Origin: RGIG9115 sp045128915
GTDB lineage: Bacteria; Bacillota; Clostridia; UBA1381
Reading direction: 5' to 3'
DNA: 42,208 nucleotides
Assembly (NCBI GenBank): GCA_045128915.1
Contig: JBGVIT010000035.1
Coordinates: forward strand, 1 to 42,208
Shown here: positions 25,731 to 33,868 of the stretch, piece after piece
Layout of the letters: the number at the start of each line of letters is the position of its first letter
Position numbering within the stretch: position 1 is the stretch's first letter
Notes under the pieces: model-generated
The model's input: the letters and a program-made list of their open reading frames with translations, nothing else
Databases searched by the model: none
Told to the model about the DNA's origin: nothing
Made by a program: the position numbers and the translations under genes

Positions 25731-28700
25731 ATGAAAAAATTCTCAGCTTTTTGCCTTGGCGTAGCATTACTTCTCAATACGACAGTTATGACCGCTATGG
25801 CAACAAACACAATTTTTGAATATGGTTTTGACGGCGAAATACCAAGCGCTATACATATTCGCCCTTCACAAAATATTGAAGTGGTGGAAGACGACTTGAA
25901 CCCAAAAGATAATATTCTGCTTATTGAAAAAAACGGCAAAGAGGTTGAAGGCGACGGCGACCCCAAAATGGCAGAGCTGTACATAGACTTCCCCCGTCAG
26001 ACAAGCACTTTTACTGTTGAAATGGATATTATGTATCGTTCAGGAAGTGCCTGGATTGTTATTGAAGACGAAGGTTCATGGCCTTACGGTCCCGGTACTT
26101 TGGTAGATAAGGACGGACTTGCAGGATGGGACGGCGGTTCAATTAAAAACCTCTATAAAGAAACTACCGTTCAAAAAGGCACATGGCTTCGTGTTGCTGT
26201 GGAATGTGATGTAGCTGCAAAAAAATACCGTCTTCTTTACGATGGTGAAGAAAAATTCAATTTTAAATTCAGAAACGAAGCACTCACAGGTCTCAGCAGG
26301 TTATATCTGCGCGTTCCGGCTGACGTAACATCAGGATATTTCTATGTAGATAATATTCTCATTTACAGCGGTGCATATCAGGGAATCGAATCATCAAAGG
26401 TAAATATGGATGCTCCCGATCCTACAAAGGATGAATTCAAGCCATCACAAAAATCTGACTATGAACTTATTCCTGCTCCCGTAATGGCCGAATACTACGT
26501 TGATGCAAGTGCTCCCGCAGGTGGAACAGGCACTAAGCAATCACCTTTCAACACCCTTGAAAGAGCCATTAATATTGTAAGAAAAGCCAACGATAAAATG
26601 TCAGGCGATATTATAGTTAATATTGCAGACGGCGAGTATTTTGTTGAAAATACAATACAAATGACTCAGGAAGACAACGGAACAAACGGATTTAACGTAA
26701 TATACAGATCCGAAACCCCCGGCGGTGCAAGAATTTACGGTGCTAAAAAACTTTCAGGCTGGACAAAGCATACTGACTCCATTTGGAAAGTTGCCGTTGA
26801 TGAAGTACCTTACACAATTTATCAGGACGACAGACGTTCAATCAAGGCAAGATACCCTAATCGCGAGTTTGACAAAGACTACCTTACATATCACGGAAGT
26901 TATCTGCGTGCAACAGGTATTGCAAATGACACACTCCGCATAAAGGTTAACACCGATGATATAAAGGATATTTCCTTTAAAGACATTACTGACGCAAGCA
27001 TCTGTATATGGCCATGGGCTCATTGCGACTGGGCACTATATACTGCTAAAATCGAAAGCATTGACAAAAAAGAAGGCATAATCATTCCAAACCTCTTAGC
27101 TGACGAACAATACGGAAATAAGGCGAGATATTATATTGAGGGAATGTATGAGCTTCTGGACACAGAGGGCGAGTTCCACTACGACAGCGATGAAAAGATG
27201 CTTTACTACATGCCGTACAACGGAGAAGATCCCAATACTGAATGTTCTGTATATGCTCCTGTAGTTGATGAAATAATACATATGAAAGGCAAGCCTCTTA
27301 CTCCCGTTGAAAATATCGTATTTGACGGTATATCATTTGAAAAGACAAACTTCCTGCGTTCACTTTCAATTTGGTATCATACCATAGACAAAGAAACATT
27401 GGACGCTATAAAAGGTCTTATCACCATGGATACCGCAAACAATATAAAGATGCTCAACTGCCGCTTTAAAAACAGCGGACTTTCAGGCGTTTTCATTACA
27501 GGTCAGTCAAACTACAACTATATAAACAACTGTCTCTTTGAAAACATGGGAATAAGCGGTGTTATTCTCTGCGGCGATACAGAGCAAAGAAACAATTCTG
27601 AATTTATCCGCCACAACAGAATATCAAACTGTATTATGCACGATGTTGGCGAGTTGGGAATTGACGCCGCAGGCGTAAATATCTGGAGTACACAAGGTAC
27701 TATTGCTGAAAACTGCGAATTTTATAATATGCCGAGAAACGCATTTTCTGTCCGCGGAGTTTGCTGGATTGGTACAGCAACCCTTTCAGACAACCTCAAG
27801 GTAAGCGGAAGATCAAAGGAAAATGCAATTCGCAACTCTCTCATCTATGAAGTTTGTCAGGATTCAGGCGACAACGGTGCTCTGCATACTGCCGGTGTCA
27901 GCTACCAGACAGAAAACGGTAACACAAACTACTTTGATAACGTGTTTGTAGATAATATCTATGCACATCCCACAATGCTCGACTTTGCACCAAACGGATA
28001 TTTCGGCGACTATCAGTCAAACTGGCAGTCATTCAAAAATATAAAGATTACAAACCATTCAGGTGCAGACGCAAACCGTGCAACTGACGACTTTATTGAC
28101 GTAAAACAAACAAGATACGGTGCTGATACAAAGCTTGATACAGTTAGCTTTGATAACGTGTCATGGTTCAAGGGCTTTAATGAAAGCAAAATGGATTATG
28201 CGAATATGGGTGTTACAGACGACTACCCCATAGAGCTCGCTCCTGACTACACAAGCGTAAAGAAAGCAGTTATTCTCCAGCAAGGTGCTGCCGCAGCTAT
28301 TAATCATGGTGTGAAAACATATATTGATCCTGCAAATCATGCTGTACAGCCCGTAAATGTTTCTGACAGACTTTTAGTTCCTATCAGATTTATTGCTGAA
28401 AGCTTCGGTGCAGAAGTAAGCTGGTCTGACCCCGTTGCTACTGTTAAGCTTGGTAGCGATGTAGTGGAAATCACAAAAGATTCAAAAACAATTAAGATTA
28501 ATGGTGCTGATAAGGAAATCGACGTTGCAGCTACAATTCTTAACGACAGAACAATGGTTCCTCTTCGTGCAGTTGCAGAAGCTCTTGGAAAAGAAGTTAA
28601 CTACTATAACGGTCTTGTGGTCGTAACAGACGAAAAGTATCTCTTTGATGAAGTAAGAGATTACATGACACTCCAGAGATTAGGTAATGAGCTTTACTAT

Positions 28701-29921
28701 GAGTATGACGCTTCAAAGTTTAAGTACGACGGTATTAACCACAGATATGATGATTATGTAATCACCGGCACAGACCTTAAAGATGGTGAAGAATACATTA
28801 TCGCATCAGCAGGCTCTATCAATTCAGAAAGATATTCTGTAAAGCGTGAAAACGGAAAAGCAAGACTCACTATCAAGGAAAACGGATACACAATTCCTTA
28901 CTTCCGTGAGTTCGACCTTCCTGCAAACAAGGTAAGCTTTGTAAGACAAAACGGCTTCCTCAGCGTATATATTGATGATGTTCAGGTACACTCCACAGAG
29001 TTCACTCATGACTCTTCAGTATATGGCACATACACAGCAAACGGAGTTAATACTCTTACAAAACAGAATACTGGTCTTGGAATCAGCAACATGGATCCAA
29101 ATGCAACACCGTCTTTGATAACAACATCAGACGAAATCGCACTTGATGATAATACTGTAACATATTACCTTACAACTGCGGATACAGAAAGCAACATGAT
29201 TAACCTTACATATCATGACGTTAAGTTTGAAAGCTCCAATCCATCAGTTGCAAGAGCCGAGAATGGCTACATAATTCCTGTTTCAATAGGTAGTGCAACT
29301 CTTACATGTAACGTTGTTATTAACGGCGTACCTCAGTCTCTTTCTACAACTGTTAACATTGTAGAAAAAACCGACATACTTACAAAATCAGACTTTAACA
29401 TGGGTATGCTTTCACTTGCAGGCTGGGAAATCACTACCATCGACGGTTCACAAATCCTTGTAAATGACAACAAGCTTGAAATCAGAGCTAAATCATCTAA
29501 GGATATGGACCTCAAGCGCACATTTAAGCCGTATTCAGGTAAGTTCCAGGTAGAATGTGAATATACTGCAATCTACGATCCATCCAACCCCGGTGGCGGC
29601 GGTGCTCCTATATATATACAAGGTACTGAAGGCTGGGCAATATGTCTCTTCTCATACGACGGACAGCTTGCATATTATGACGGCGGAGTTAAAATTCTTG
29701 AAGGTGTTGAACATAAGAGCGGCCAGACTTATAAGTTCAAGCTTATAGGTGATACTGAAACTCACAAATATGATGTTTATGTAGATGGCAAGCTCATAAT
29801 GGATGACTTCAACTTCAGAACGCCCGTTTCATCAATTACAGGAGTACGTTTCGGCTGTGCAGGTGCACCGAAGAACGTAACACTTCAGTGGGATAATATA
29901 GTTGTAAAGGCTATCAATTAA
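25731..29921 (+). CDS. Giant secreted parallel beta-helix protein with copper amine oxidase N-type domain (paralogue 2)
   Basis: Tandem paralogue of the gene at 21407, co-linear over its whole length. ATG 25731 follows AAAGGAGG, giving 1,396 residues; a start at 25671 would only add a non-signal leader. Order: signal peptide (1-24), LamG-like domain, beta-helix (about 255-820), copper-amine-oxidase-N domain (about 863-970), beta-rich segment, Ig-like domain (SSNPSVARAENGYIIPVSIG), LamG-like domain. The stalk domain is almost identical to that of paralogue 1, while the flanking parts have clearly diverged, including at YLRATGIAND versus YLVNTDKDN in the helix. Two gene products with different substrate fine-specificity is the likely reading. 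No sortase or S-layer motif is seen. Confidence 0.85.
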   Translation: MKKFSAFCLGVALLLNTTVMTAMATNTIFEYGFDGEIPSAIHIRPSQNIEVVEDDLNPKDNILLIEKNGKEVEGDGDPKMAELYIDFPRQTSTFTVEMDIMYRSGSAWIVIEDEGSWPYGPGTLVDKDGLAGWDGGSIKNLYKETTVQKGTWLRVAVECDVAAKKYRLLYDGEEKFNFKFRNEALTGLSRLYLRVPADVTSGYFYVDNILIYSGAYQGIESSKVNMDAPDPTKDEFKPSQKSDYELIPAPVMAEYYVDASAPAGGTGTKQSPFNTLERAINIVRKANDKMSGDIIVNIADGEYFVENTIQMTQEDNGTNGFNVIYRSETPGGARIYGAKKLSGWTKHTDSIWKVAVDEVPYTIYQDDRRSIKARYPNREFDKDYLTYHGSYLRATGIANDTLRIKVNTDDIKDISFKDITDASICIWPWAHCDWALYTAKIESIDKKEGIIIPNLLADEQYGNKARYYIEGMYELLDTEGEFHYDSDEKMLYYMPYNGEDPNTECSVYAPVVDEIIHMKGKPLTPVENIVFDGISFEKTNFLRSLSIWYHTIDKETLDAIKGLITMDTANNIKMLNCRFKNSGLSGVFITGQSNYNYINNCLFENMGISGVILCGDTEQRNNSEFIRHNRISNCIMHDVGELGIDAAGVNIWSTQGTIAENCEFYNMPRNAFSVRGVCWIGTATLSDNLKVSGRSKENAIRNSLIYEVCQDSGDNGALHTAGVSYQTENGNTNYFDNVFVDNIYAHPTMLDFAPNGYFGDYQSNWQSFKNIKITNHSGADANRATDDFIDVKQTRYGADTKLDTVSFDNVSWFKGFNESKMDYANMGVTDDYPIELAPDYTSVKKAVILQQGAAAAINHGVKTYIDPANHAVQPVNVSDRLLVPIRFIAESFGAEVSWSDPVATVKLGSDVVEITKDSKTIKINGADKEIDVAATILNDRTMVPLRAVAEALGKEVNYYNGLVVVTDEKYLFDEVRDYMTLQRLGNELYYEYDASKFKYDGINHRYDDYVITGTDLKDGEEYIIASAGSINSERYSVKRENGKARLTIKENGYTIPYFREFDLPANKVSFVRQNGFLSVYIDDVQVHSTEFTHDSSVYGTYTANGVNTLTKQNTGLGISNMDPNATPSLITTSDEIALDDNTVTYYLTTADTESNMINLTYHDVKFESSNPSVARAENGYIIPVSIGSATLTCNVVINGVPQSLSTTVNIVEKTDILTKSDFNMGMLSLAGWEITTIDGSQILVNDNKLEIRAKSSKDMDLKRTFKPYSGKFQVECEYTAIYDPSNPGGGGAPIYIQGTEGWAICLFSYDGQLAYYDGGVKILEGVEHKSGQTYKFKLIGDTETHKYDVYVDGKLIMDDFNFRTPVSSITGVRFGCAGAPKNVTLQWDNIVVKAIN

Positions 29922-29928
29922 TTTAACT

Positions 29929-29960
29929 AAAACTCTCATGACAAATGTCATGGGAGTTTT
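29929..29960. terminator. Terminator after giant gene 2
   Basis: A 15-base inverted repeat (29929-29943 and 29946-29960, one G-T position) ending in a T-run, eight bases past the stop codon. Confidence 0.9.
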
Positions 29961-29994
29961 TACTTATAAATATGAACAAACATTTCCAAACTTG

Positions 29995-30023
29995 TTGACG
30001 TTAGACGATTTTTGGTGTATAAT
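29995..30023 (+). promoter_or_regulatory. Strong promoter with no intact gene behind it
   Basis: TTGACG (29995-30000), 17-base spacer, TATAAT (30018-30023). AGGAG at 30054-30058 and an ATG at 30071 follow, but the reading frame closes after 22 codons. Confidence 0.7.
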
Positions 30024-30070
30024 GATACATGTTTTAAAGGAATATGACTGATTAGGAGATGTAATAAATT

Positions 30071-30139
30071 ATGAAACTTGGTATAGTAGTTCATGCACCA
30101 ATTTCATATATCTCTATATATCCTTATAAAACTCTCTAA
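30071..30139 (+). pseudogene. 5' fragment of a disrupted gene
   Basis: A promoter and a ribosome binding site lead into a 22-codon frame (MKLGIVVHAPISYISIYPYK...) that stops abruptly. The first ten codons look like a normal cytosolic protein start; the following Tyr/Ile-rich part does not. A second short frame without a binding site follows at 30140-30211. The best reading is a gene cut at about codon 10-12 by insertion or deletion at the left edge of the accessory island. The original product cannot be named. Confidence 0.4.
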
Positions 30140-30300
30140 ATGGCTATAAACAAAGGATTATCACAAGAGCAGAATTCTATATATTCCCGTATAACTCCGT
30201 ATATCTCATAAAAAATTGGTGTCAGGAATGGTGTCAGGGCGTATATAAGCTATTTTAAAAGGGTTTGACACACCAAAAAATGAAACTACCATCACATTAT
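30140..30300. other. Non-coding island-edge region with two perfect 10-bp direct repeats
   Basis: This AT-rich stretch has no supported gene. TGGTGTCAGG occurs twice in tandem, at 30217-30226 and 30229-30238 (12-bp period). A related inverted TTTGACACACC lies at 30264-30274. Closely spaced direct repeats of this kind are typical of arm-type sites bound by the N-terminal domain of tyrosine integrases. Confidence 0.5.
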
Positions 30301-30335
30301 AAAAGGACTATGGAATAAAATCCGTAGTCCTTTTT
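30301..30335. terminator. Terminator after the integrase-methyltransferase fusion gene
   Basis: A 14-bp stem with one mismatch (30301-30314 and 30321-30334) and A/T runs on both sides; usable from either strand. It lies 14 bases past the fusion gene's stop. Confidence 0.8.
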
Positions 30336-30348
30336 GGTTATGATAATT

Positions 30349-31743
30349 TTAGTAGTTTGTAAGAAGTATCTCTACTGTACGTCCACGATTTTTACGGCGG
30401 AAGTTAGAATGGGTGTAGTCACTTTCTAAATAGTATAGGTGTATGTTGTTGTACTTCGATTGCATTTCTTTTATCCATCCTCGCAACATCCGATTTTCTA
30501 TACCATTATTACTGAGAACATTGGACAAAGCCCACTTAATACCATTTTTCGTACATTGCTCTAAATACAAATATAACCCACGCTCTTTTTCTTCATCCCA
30601 GAACTTATTATAAGTTGCCGTTGTTATCAGGTATGGAGGATCAAGATATATGAACGAGCTTTTATCAACCGGAACTTCATTGTAGTTAATATCGGTAAAA
30701 ATATATGAACCCTGATAGAGTTTATTTGCAAAAGCGAGAAATTTTCTTTTTGCCAATGGCAAGTTGACTTTGTTATGTCCGAAAGGTGCATTATATTCAC
30801 CTTTGAGGTTATGCTGCACCGTTGAACGATTGAAGCTATGGTAAACAAGGCATAGTCCCCAATACCAGTATTTTGTTTCACGTTCTTCTTGGGGTATTGC
30901 ATTATAATCGTTTCTGCAAGTATAATACCCTTCTTCGTTATCTTTTCTTAAATCGTATTTCTCTACAATTTCCATAAGCATATTCCAAGCATCTTCTGGA
31001 GGAGTGGCATGTAATGCTTTATACATATTCAAAAGAAAATGATTAGGCTCGTTTATGATTACTTTGTTAGCATTAGCATTTATCCCAACGACCGCACTAC
31101 CTGCAAAGGCGTCGATAAAAACATCAATCTCTTCCGGGAAGAACTTTGTTATATCAGGCAAAATTTTATACTTATTTCCAAGATAAGCGAAAAGCGGTTC
31201 TATATATGAATTGTCCTTTTTCTTATAAGCTGTCCAATCTTCCAACTGATACATAGGGTGATTTTTGATATACTTTTTATTGTAAGCAAAGTCAAACACT
31301 CTATAAAGTAGCTCCTTTAACCCTTGCAGGTAGGTAGAAGAAATATAAATCTGTCTATCGGGTGAGCGATTATCAGAAACCTTACTACTGCAAAAGCGTC
31401 TTTGTAACGATTTCAGTATCGGTAAACACTCTCCGATAAAAACACGATCCATTTTGTCTTTTAGGTATGAGTTATAATACCCGTAATATTTCTTTTGTAA
31501 GCTCGGCTTATCATAAATAGTAAGCATATACTCTTCAAAGACGGCATCAAATAAAATGGATGCATTATCACACTCTTGCGTTGTAAGTTCTACAAGCTTT
31601 TCTTTACGTGCGACACTTGCTTCTTCCGGCGTGACAAAAGAACCCTTCTCAATGGCAACTTTATTTCCATCGGGAAGGATGCAGTGAATTCGATATGAGA
31701 ATTTAGAAGTGCCCTTTTGCTTTCTAACGCCTTTTATATACAT
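30349..31743 (-). CDS. Fusion of tyrosine-integrase DNA-binding half with a D12-class (Dam-type) adenine methyltransferase
   Basis: A 464-residue protein in two parts. Residues 1-50 (SKFSYRIHCILPDGNKVAIEKGSFVTPEEASVARK...) look like the AP2-type arm-binding domain of Tn916-like integrases. Residues 55-165 look like the SAM-like core-binding domain, ending LLYRVFDFAYNKKYIKNHPM, the usual 'AV..gyi..NP' boundary. Where the recombinase catalytic domain should begin, a complete D12-class N6-adenine methyltransferase starts instead: YLGNKYKILP (about 185), SAM-binding DAFAGSAVVG (from D211), and catalytic DPPY (368-371). The integrase Arg-His-Arg-Tyr set is absent. It should methylate adenines, perhaps near sites chosen by the integrase half. 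The start is uncertain (ATG 31743 or GTG 31749); the ribosome binding site is weak. Confidence 0.82.
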   Translation of the reverse strand: MYIKGVRKQKGTSKFSYRIHCILPDGNKVAIEKGSFVTPEEASVARKEKLVELTTQECDNASILFDAVFEEYMLTIYDKPSLQKKYYGYYNSYLKDKMDRVFIGECLPILKSLQRRFCSSKVSDNRSPDRQIYISSTYLQGLKELLYRVFDFAYNKKYIKNHPMYQLEDWTAYKKKDNSYIEPLFAYLGNKYKILPDITKFFPEEIDVFIDAFAGSAVVGINANANKVIINEPNHFLLNMYKALHATPPEDAWNMLMEIVEKYDLRKDNEEGYYTCRNDYNAIPQEERETKYWYWGLCLVYHSFNRSTVQHNLKGEYNAPFGHNKVNLPLAKRKFLAFANKLYQGSYIFTDINYNEVPVDKSSFIYLDPPYLITTATYNKFWDEEKERGLYLYLEQCTKNGIKWALSNVLSNNGIENRMLRGWIKEMQSKYNNIHLYYLESDYTHSNFRRKNRGRTVEILLTNY

Positions 31744-31776
31744 AATCACTTACCCACTAATTCTTCTTTATAGCTT

Positions 31777-31805
31777 ATTATATCATAAAAAAAGCTTATT
31801 GGCAA
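31777..31805 (-). promoter_or_regulatory. Promoter of the integrase-methyltransferase fusion gene
   Basis: Minus strand: TTGCCA (31800-31805), 17-base spacer, TATAAT (31777-31782), about 30 bases before the start codon. The gene is thus a separate transcription unit from the recombinase operon upstream. Confidence 0.75.
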
Positions 31806-31886
31806 TGAGGTCATAATAAAAAGTGTTATTTTTTAGCTCTTAAGTATTCATACGTCATTAAAGTTTGACAAAAAATAAATAAGATT

Positions 31887-31967
31887 AAAAAAATCGCAAA
31901 ATATTTAAGATTAAAACCCCGAAGATGTTGTAGTTGAGTGGTTTATCGATTAAATATTTGCGATTTT
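31887..31967 (-). terminator. Long hairpin terminator after the recombinase operon
   Basis: Arms 31890-31908 and 31950-31967 pair over about 18 bp with one bulged base. The 41-base loop has a small inner AAACC/GGTTT stem. A T-run follows on the minus strand. It is much longer than needed for termination and might also be a stable small RNA. Confidence 0.7.
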
Positions 31968-31979
31968 CTTTTTTAGTTG

Positions 31980-32123
31980 TTATTGTTGGCTATTGTCTTC
32001 CATTTCCGAAATCTCATCTAAAACTTCTTTTCCGTATTTCTCAATTAACATTACCAGATAGTCAATGCAGCAGTTAAAAGCAGCTATTTGGGCAAAAGTC
32101 CAGCCTTCATATTCTTCATCCAT
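31980..32123 (-). CDS. Small unknown protein after the serine recombinase
   Basis: A 47-codon frame whose ATG lies one base after the serine recombinase stop (TAA-T-ATG), which suggests translational coupling. The product is acidic and probably helical: MDEEYEGWTFAQIAAFNCC..., then IEKYGKEVLDEISEME. I do not recognise it. The operon position and the terminator only about 13 bases past its stop support it as a real gene, the last in the operon that starts at 35070. Its codon use looks like its neighbours. Confidence 0.55.
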   Translation of the reverse strand: MDEEYEGWTFAQIAAFNCCIDYLVMLIEKYGKEVLDEISEMEDNSQQ

Positions 32124-32124
32124 A

Positions 32125-32784
32125 TTAACTGCTCACCACAGCTTTCGGATGTTCTTGTTCGTACTGCTTTTTATACCGATAATATGTAGGTACAGAAATT
32201 TCAAGTTCTCTTATGGCGTCAAAAGGCTTTAATGTACCTTGCAGAACTCTCTCAAAGGTTTCCGTAAACTTGTCCCACTCACAAGCGTGAGGTCTGCCCA
32301 TCTTATCCCAATCTCCACGCTCTTTCATTGCCAAAAGCCCGGTTCTTTGACGTTCCGCACGTTTTCTCGTCTCTATATCTGAAAAAACACTCAACAAGTC
32401 GAGCGTCAGGTTCTGTATGCAGTCAAACAGCATTTTGTGCATGGGTGATTCAAAATCAATATCAATAGTTGTGGTTGGTATTTCCAATATCATCACTCGG
32501 ATGTTATTTTCGCGATAAAAGGCCATTTCTTTGGCGAGCATAGAATAATCTCTGCCCATCCTGTCCAATTCTGCGAAAATTATTGTATCATTCGGACGCA
32601 AGATGCATTCCTTAAGTGTATTATAATGTGGTCTATCAAAAATTTTACCAGATATCTTATCAACAAATACCTCGTGTGCAAGAGTAATACCACGTTCTTT
32701 ACAGAAGGAATTTATTAATAATATGCCACGGTCCTCGCACTGCGACGAACTACTGATCCTGTGGTAGCCATAGAAATTTCCCAT
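32125..32784 (-). CDS. Small serine recombinase (resolvase/invertase family)
   Basis: Site-specific DNA recombinase of 219 residues. The N-terminal catalytic domain starts GYHRISSSSQ, with S11 as the nucleophile (YxRxSxxxQ pattern) and further Arg residues in AELDRMGRDYSMLAKEM. A long E-helix follows (FSDIETRKRAERQRTGLLAMKERGDWDKMGRP). The C-terminus carries a helix-turn-helix (PFDAIRELEISVPTYYRYKKQYEQ). The size is that of Tn3-type resolvases and invertases, not the large transposon integrases. ATG 32784 overlaps the previous gene's stop by one base (TGATG). It sits inside a coupled operon of unknown genes, which is unusual for a resolvase. Confidence 0.9.
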   Translation of the reverse strand: MGNFYGYHRISSSSQCEDRGILLINSFCKERGITLAHEVFVDKISGKIFDRPHYNTLKECILRPNDTIIFAELDRMGRDYSMLAKEMAFYRENNIRVMILEIPTTTIDIDFESPMHKMLFDCIQNLTLDLLSVFSDIETRKRAERQRTGLLAMKERGDWDKMGRPHACEWDKFTETFERVLQGTLKPFDAIRELEISVPTYYRYKKQYEQEHPKAVVSS

Positions 32785-33503
32785 CAATATTCACGTCCTT
32801 CCCTTAAATATGTAAACTCATACTTGTCCTGCCGAGTGAGAAAGTGGTCTGTTGAGTAAAAGTCTGTATCGGCAAATTTATCTATAATGTGCCGAGAATT
32901 GCAGAAACTCCGGTCTTGCTCACTTACAAGGGCATCAAGCAGCTCTTCATAAGTGTCAACCCGATAGAACGGTGACATAAACTGACGCTCCTTGAAAGAA
33001 AGTGTCTTATCCACGGTATTTTTTAATATCTTTCGTTTCTCTAAATCTACAAGCACTTCACCCACATAGGTAAGCAATGGGTTTTCAAGCCTTTTATCAT
33101 TCTTCCACCAATGACAATGATATTGCACCACCAGCAATAACTTTCCTTCGGAGTTTACACGTTCAAGCTCAGACTTTAAATAACCGGGAGTGCTATGTTC
33201 CAGAGCATAGCCAATGCGGTGGTAACACACCAAACCACGACTACAAAGCATATCACTAAAATTAATAATGACAACATTGCTATCTACCGGCTCAATAATA
33301 CCCAAAGAAACTCCTTGGTCATATACGATATGCGAGATATAGAAGATATATAAACCTGCCGTAATCTTATATGCGAGAATACCATCAGGACTTATATATG
33401 GTTTCTGCTGCTTATACCCAAACCTTTTCCAAAGCTCATCATCTCTGTAATCTTCTTCAGCTCTAACGATAGCCGAAACTCTGTATTTAATCACTTGTAT
33501 CAC
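32784..33503 (-). CDS. Unknown protein coupled to the serine recombinase
   Basis: About 239 residues, not recognised. The chain is mixed alpha/beta with many aromatic residues (LYIFYISHIVYDQG, VVQYHCHWWKNDKRLENP, ISPDGILAYKITAGL) and no membrane segment or signal peptide. The start is uncertain: GTG 33503 with AAAGG close upstream, TTG 33506, or GTG 33494. It begins inside the previous gene (about 17-20 base overlap) and ends by sharing a base with the recombinase start, so it is probably made in step with the recombinase and may assist or control it. That role is inference from position only. Confidence 0.6.
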   Translation of the reverse strand: MIQVIKYRVSAIVRAEEDYRDDELWKRFGYKQQKPYISPDGILAYKITAGLYIFYISHIVYDQGVSLGIIEPVDSNVVIINFSDMLCSRGLVCYHRIGYALEHSTPGYLKSELERVNSEGKLLLVVQYHCHWWKNDKRLENPLLTYVGEVLVDLEKRKILKNTVDKTLSFKERQFMSPFYRVDTYEELLDALVSEQDRSFCNSRHIIDKFADTDFYSTDHFLTRQDKYEFTYLREGREY

Positions 33504-33867
33504 CAACCTTTATAACCACTTCGTAAATATCATCCGATATAGAAGATACAAACATAACTTTTACATCGCTACAATCCGCTTTGTTCATTAACTCTCTATA
33601 CAGTATGTATGCAGCCTGCACGTCTTTACGGTACTCGAAGGTATGACATAGTTCATTCTCGTTAAAACTATACACCCAAGCACCATAAAGGACTATGTTA
33701 TCAAGGCACGCCATATCTGATGGAGAAGGAGTACCATGTGTCAGTACAATGCTCTCATCTGATACTTCAATCACGCAGTCCATAATCCGACCTTCAAGGT
33801 AAGCATCCTGATCCTGTATTCCTTCTTCAACCAAAATGGCTTTTAATAAATCTTTTACCGTCAGCAT
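33487..33867 (-). CDS. Unknown small protein with VKDLL amino end
   Basis: 126 residues starting MLTVKDLLKAILVEEGI. ATG 33867 is chosen because AGGAG lies five bases upstream; a longer in-frame start at 34017 runs back through the upstream gene and is rejected. The body contains IMDCVIEVSDESIVLTHGTPSP and a Tyr/Asn-rich middle, ending SDDIYEVVIKVGDTSD, suggesting a small beta-rich fold. Its first residues match those of the neighbouring gene at 34306 (MTVKDLVEFY) and the gene at 36663 (IKVKELLELF). Function unknown. Confidence 0.7.
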   Translation of the reverse strand: MLTVKDLLKAILVEEGIQDQDAYLEGRIMDCVIEVSDESIVLTHGTPSPSDMACLDNIVLYGAWVYSFNENELCHTFEYRKDVQAAYILYRELMNKADCSDVKVMFVSSISDDIYEVVIKVGDTSD

Positions 33868-33868
33868 A

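Noticed and set aside
30071..30139. A DsrE-like protein start (MKLGIVV...).
   Set aside because: Ten residues are too few to assign a family; it is listed only as an unidentified gene fragment.
30349..31743. The integrase-methyltransferase junction as an assembly error or frameshift join.
   Set aside because: A single uninterrupted frame with even codon use runs across the junction and each part ends or begins at a natural domain border. Only read-level data could exclude a chimaera fully.
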